In this document: in pieces, positions 59,663-64,000 of the stretch
How positions within the stretch are numbered: the first letter of the stretch is position 1
Layout: each line of letters starts with the position of its first letter
Made by a program: the position numbers and the translations under genes
The notes under the pieces: generated by a model
The model's input: the letters and a program-made list of their open reading frames with translations, nothing else
The model's database searches: none
Told to the model about the DNA's origin: nothing
Assembly: GCF_003286085.1 (NCBI RefSeq)
Contig: NW_020825288.1
Coordinates: forward strand, 25,668,001-25,732,000
Direction: 5' to 3'
Length of the DNA stretch: 64,000 nt
Source: Drosophila persimilis
Taxonomy: Eukaryota > Arthropoda > Insecta > Diptera > Drosophilidae

Positions 59663-61669
59663 ATGGCGATCATACTGCAAGAGGCCCAGGAGTGGTACAG
59701 GGAGCTCTTGGACAACAAGAGCGGTAAGCATGATGGAGGATGGAGGATGAATGATGGATAATGGATCTTGATGCTGACGCACATTTTTATTTCAGATCCC
59801 CGTGTGAAAGACTTCTTTCTGCTCTCCTCGCCACTGCCGACCCTCGGAATGTGCATATTCTATGCGTATTTCAGCAAATCCCTGGGACCAAGGCTGATGG
59901 CCAAGCGGAAGCCAATGGAACTGCGGTCGGTGCTAGTCATTTACAACGCGATACAGACGATATTCAGCGCGTGGATCTTCTACGAGGTTAGAATCGCCAG
60001 CACCTGCCCCTCAGAACAAACACTCTCAATCTCTTGTCGTTGTAGTACTTAATGAGCGGCTGGTGGGGCCACTACAGCTTTAAGTGCCAGCCAGTTGACT
60101 ACGGCCACAGTCCCCTGGCCCTGCGGGTAAGTGCTCCACAGAACCACAGAACCGGACTCCCACAGGTAGAACTTCATTCTTTGACTTACAGATGGTCAAC
60201 ATTTGCTGGTGGTACTACATATCGAAGTTCACCGAGTTCTTTGACACGCTCTTCTTCATCCTGCGGAAGAAGAATGAGCACGTATCCACACTGCACGTAA
60301 TCCATCATGGCTGCATGCCGTTCTCGGTCTGGATGGGTCTTAAGTTTGCCCCAGGTGCGTATCCTTCACACATGACATATCCCCCATACGAGTATCACAT
60401 ATCATATCCTCATCTTAGGTGGCCACAGCACTTTCTTCGCCCTGCTGAACGCCTTTGTGCACATTGTGATGTACTTCTACTACATGATCGCAGCAATGGG
60501 CCCCAAGTACCAGAAGTTCATCTGGTGGAAGAAGTACCTGACCACCTTCCAAATGGTAAGATCTACCCGTGCACTCGTGCCACACGCTCTAACGGCCCCC
60601 CTTTCAGGTTCAGTTCGTGGCCATCTTCACGCACCAGTTCCAGCTGCTGTTCCGCGACTGCGACTATCCCAAGGGCTTCATGGTCTGGATTGGCCTGCAT
60701 GGCGTGATGTTCCTGTTCCTGTTCTCCGACTTCTACAAAGCCAAATACCTGACTGTGACCCGTCGTCGCCGGCAGGCCGTCAAGGCCAACGGTCATGCCA
60801 ATGGCCATGGCCTGCACACAAACGGGCACAGCAAGCACTTGGGCAACGGCGATGCACTGGTCGCCAACGGCAGCAATAAGGGGGCCTGCATGGTAGGTGT
60901 CACATTGTTACATCGGCTCCCGCTCTCCAGGGCGGGCTTAATGCGCAGTTTAATGCGCAACCTTAGATCGAGTAGCCCTTGAGTCTTATTAGCCTTGGCT
61001 GAGCAAACACATTTACCTGGCCTACCCTGTCCAGGGGTCTATCGTTTGTTGTGTTGCGTTGTGTTACCAGCCTGGGCCATCAGAGTTGGAGGAGAGTCGA
61101 GTCGCTGTGGGCAGTTGTTGTATCATCAATGTTGTTGATCAACTTAAAAATTCTAACTAGCTAAGTTAAGCAAACGCGAACGCAAACAGCACACAGCTCA
61201 GCACAGCACAGCACTTGCAAACTTTCAGCGCTGGCGGGGGACGTTTCAATTAGCGCTCACATGTGAAGCCGGATGCGAAGGCCTAGACCCAAGCCCAAGC
61301 CCAAGCCCAAGCACAAGCCCAAGCATAGGCACAATCCCAATTCTGCGGCTGTCCATTAGAATGGCACACACACGCAGCTTCGCAGCTTGGCGCAGATGAA
61401 TCTCGGCTCGCGGCATACACGTGTGCCGCCGTCCGCTGGACACAGTCCTCAGTCTGAACTTGAACTCATTTGGCAATCGTTTGTTCTCTTTGCAGCCCGT
61501 GCTGGAGGACGAGTACGTGACGAGGAACGGGAACGGGAACGGGAACGGGCATGCCGGTGGCGGCGGCTTCGAGGACGGCTTCTTCAAGGAGGGCGCGTTG
61601 TCCAGCAACGAGTCCATCCTGAATCCGGACGGCAGTAGCTCTAGTCTGCACCAGCGCAAAGTCAAATAA
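59663..61669 (+). CDS. CG31522: ELOVL family very-long-chain fatty acid elongase
   Basis: Seven coding exons: 59663-59723, 59796-59986, 60046-60126, 60192-60354, 60419-60555, 60608-60892 and 61496-61669. All introns are GT-AG, phases agree, and there are 363 residues. The 5'UTR part of the first exon starts after an acceptor at 59603. ELOVL enzymes are ER membrane condensing enzymes that add malonyl-CoA carbon pairs to long acyl-CoA. The catalytic HxxHH box is HVIHH at residues 146-150, preceded by KFTEFFDTLFFILRKK and followed by VHIVMYFYY. Hydrophobic segments cover roughly 30-265. The C-terminal 95 residues are a hydrophilic tail, rich in NGH and NG repeats, ending RKVK, a dibasic ER-retrieval-like motif. 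It is longer than the 270-320 residues usual in the family. The wording, especially the N-terminus and tail, fits D. melanogaster CG31522; the neighbouring paralogue is the alternative. Confidence 0.95.
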
Positions 61670-63190
61670 CTACTACTAAGATTTACTACGATGATATTCA
61701 TTATGTTTACCGTTAAGTGCTAGCATGTAACCGAACCAGATTGAAGAACAAGACGGCCACGAAGCAGCTGCAGTATGACCATTGGAACCTGGCAAGGAAC
61801 CTGGACCCGGGAGAACCAATCGCTTTATGATCTGTTCTTTTATTAACTTATAAACAATTACGTCTAATACACAAAACAATTCACCTCGGAATCCCTTCGG
61901 ATCGACCGCATTGTACCAAATTGAACCGACACGAACCGAGTCAACCTGTCCTGCCGCCACCCCACCCTACCCCTACCCTAAAGCTAAGGAGAAGGATAAG
62001 GAGGAGAGCACACCGAACCGAGCTTTTTATAAACGTTTTCTATTGTGGCACAAGTTTACAAGCCCAGCCCCCACACGATCCCTCCCATCACAGACGCAGA
62101 CACTCACTCGAAAGTCGACGGTCGACAGAGAAACATATATTTTCGAATGATATTTGTAGATCCCCAATGAATCGCGAAACGTGTTCGAATCCAGCGACAG
62201 AACAGATCCATTTATATTGTATTAGATCCCCCTACCCAAGCAAATACCCATTACTATACACCACTATACACACACACACACACACTAAAGATATGTATGC
62301 AGATATACTCGAACGGGCGACACACTCACTCTAGTTGTAGACTTTTTTACGGCAATTTTTGATAACAGTCGAGACGTAATCCTAACGATAAACGATAACT
62401 AAACTGCTCTTAGGTCTGCTTTAAACTTAAAGAACACGTTAAACTATTTGTAGCTTGTTTTTGTATATTGAGGAGCGAGGAATGTAGAGAAGGGAAGGAA
62501 GAGCAGTTTGTTTGTTGCAATACTTTGTAAAGGTCTTATAGTAAAACTTATGTATGTATACTGATAAGTATAGTGCTTGAGAAGTAGTTAGCTAGCCAAT
62601 TGCGAAACGAGACACACGATCCCCAGCCTATATGTGTAGCACAAGCACAAGAGCTAACTGAGCAATCAAACAGATAGTTAGATAGATAGACAGACGGACG
62701 GACGGACAGACAGACCATGGAGATAAAGCTTTTAGACTGTAAGTGCAAAACGGCTTAAGGAGCAGACAATCAGTGGTGCAGACGAATTGGTTTGCGAACC
62801 AAGAACAAAACTTGTCGACTATTCGTTTTTATTGGACCTCATTTGGTGTGGCTTATGTATGTATACTCGTATGTTTTGTAAGTGTAGGCCTTACGACTAC
62901 TTATTGTATTAAATTCCCCATCCCCACTTTGGTTTGAAGTTGTTAGCTAAGCAGTTTCACTTCGGAGAAGAGGAGCGAGGAGGTTAGTGTTCGAGAAGAT
63001 CTATTCGTATGTGTAACTGTCTGTTAATCTGTGCGTAACGTAACGTAACGTATCGTAACGTAACCTAGCGAAACGTAACGTATCGTACTGTATTGTATTT
63101 GATTGGTTTCTTTATTAAGTTATGTGGTTTAAGCTGACAAGTTCAAAAACTATGGAAAACCTGAATAAAGCTTATTAATTTATATTGAAA
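61670..63190 (+). other. Elongase 3'UTR
   Basis: AT-rich, no open frame of note. Contains a CA tract at about 62268-62285, a GATA/GACG tetramer tract at about 62678-62715 and CGTAA repeats at about 63035-63090. It ends near the poly(A) signal at 63164. Confidence 0.65.
63164..63169 (+). promoter_or_regulatory. Elongase poly(A) signal
   Basis: AATAAA in CTGAATAAAGCTTATT, about 1.5 kb after the stop codon. It is the last signal before the sequence changes character. Confidence 0.55.
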
Positions 63191-64000
63191 TGGTAAAGCC
63201 AACAAACTATTTTTGCTCTGCTATCGTCAGAGCTGCAAAACACCGAGCCCGATTGCACTGTTCCCCCTTCGACACGCTGAAGGCCCTGTCCTCAGACGAT
63301 TGCCCAGAATATTGATATTATTGAACGAGGGGAAGACCACACTTGAACAGTCACACTTGAGCTTTGCCAATGGGCAAATAAAATGTTAATGACGTTGTTG
63401 TAAGTGAAACGTTCGTACAGCTCGATTAAATCAAAACGCTAAAAAATAATAAATAAATAAAATATACAATTTGCAGTATTTACAGCGGCAGAACAGAACC
63501 AAGCACCTGTAAAAGTGCCACAATGTGAATTTAATTGAAGGTTGGAATAATTGGTTGGAAAATATTCTTTCAAGAGTTGTTTGAAGATCGAGGCATTGAT
63601 GACGCTTTGATTGATTGAGATTGCAGCAGCTCTGAAGAAACCGAACCCATAAATGGTTTAGAGATGGAAAAACTTCAAGAAGGATTCGCATATGTTAGCT
63701 ACTTGGAGTTACCTTATAGGGGGCCACAAAGAAGCGTTTAAAGCCACTGAAGAATCGAAAATAATGCTTGAAAAAAAAGAAAACAAGTTGAATTCTGAAT
63801 TTGATATTAATAACTATTGTAACGAATGGAAGATTGAGTAGGACGACTATTAATTGCAGTGCCTTTTACTATAAATAGTCAGTTGGAGCCCACAGCTCCT
63901 TTGGAACGGAACCTAAATTCTTTCGGAAATAAAGCCTTTCTAAATAATAGAAGGAAAGAACTCTCTGTCTCTGTTTCCTAATCGAATACGAACCTTAAAA
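63191..64000. other. Right flank, possible LTR-type end
   Basis: No gene seen. The last 150 bp contain TATAAATA (63871), then a poly(A) signal in GGAAATAAAGCC (about 63927), then CTCTGTCTCTGTTTCC. This compact TATA, leader and poly(A) order recalls the U3-R part of an LTR, but no terminal repeat pair, primer-binding site or coding sequence is in view. Confidence 0.3.

Noticed and set aside
62184-62193. GTTCGAATCC resembling a tRNA T-arm
   Set aside because: No acceptor, D or anticodon stem can be formed around it; it lies in the elongase 3'UTR.

Overview
The window is nuclear DNA of a fly, genus Drosophila. The decisive evidence is a nearly full-length 3' half of pumilio (pum), with short GT-AG introns and polyA/polyQ tracts, followed by a Drosophila ELOVL-type fatty-acid elongase. 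LOA-clade retrotransposon pieces of the kind first described in the obscura group, and the scattered Drosophila transposon leader sequence, make the obscura group the best guess. That placement is inference, not proof.

Layout. (1) 1-11798: a long intron read as part of pum. It carries microsatellites, a 24-bp minisatellite and one intronless nested gene on the minus strand (5733-7043) coding for an unrecognised cysteine-rich 436-residue protein. (2) 11799-20779: the last five coding exons of pum (861 codons), including all eight Puf repeats. A possible alternative first exon with its own promoter-like sequence lies just upstream (11381-11702). (3) 20780 to about 26.1 kb: a long AT-rich pum 3'UTR with several poly(A) signals and many UGUA motifs, which is the core of Pumilio's own target. 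(4) About 27.9-48.17 kb: a tandem array of four minus-strand genes coding for THAP-domain proteins with a P-element-transposase-like helical module but no catalytic core. Each unit also carries two conserved 5'UTR introns, a piece of LOA-clade retrotransposon and a gag-like/leader transposon remnant. (5) 48.17-59.6 kb: single-copy non-coding DNA with two candidate 5'UTR exons. (6) 59663-61669: seven-exon elongase gene (363 residues), with its 3'UTR to about 63.19 kb. (7) 63.2-64.0 kb: AT-rich flank, possibly with a retroelement end.

The most interesting unit is the THAP array. All four reading frames are intact despite heavy transposon debris around them. Copies 2 and 4 are nearly identical, and copy 1 has grown to three THAP domains. 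Each copy keeps a DNA-binding and oligomerisation half without the nuclease half, the architecture expected of a transposase-derived repressor or regulator. The second point of interest is pum: an in-frame alternative first exon would give a short isoform, and the UGUA-rich 3'UTR suggests self-regulation.
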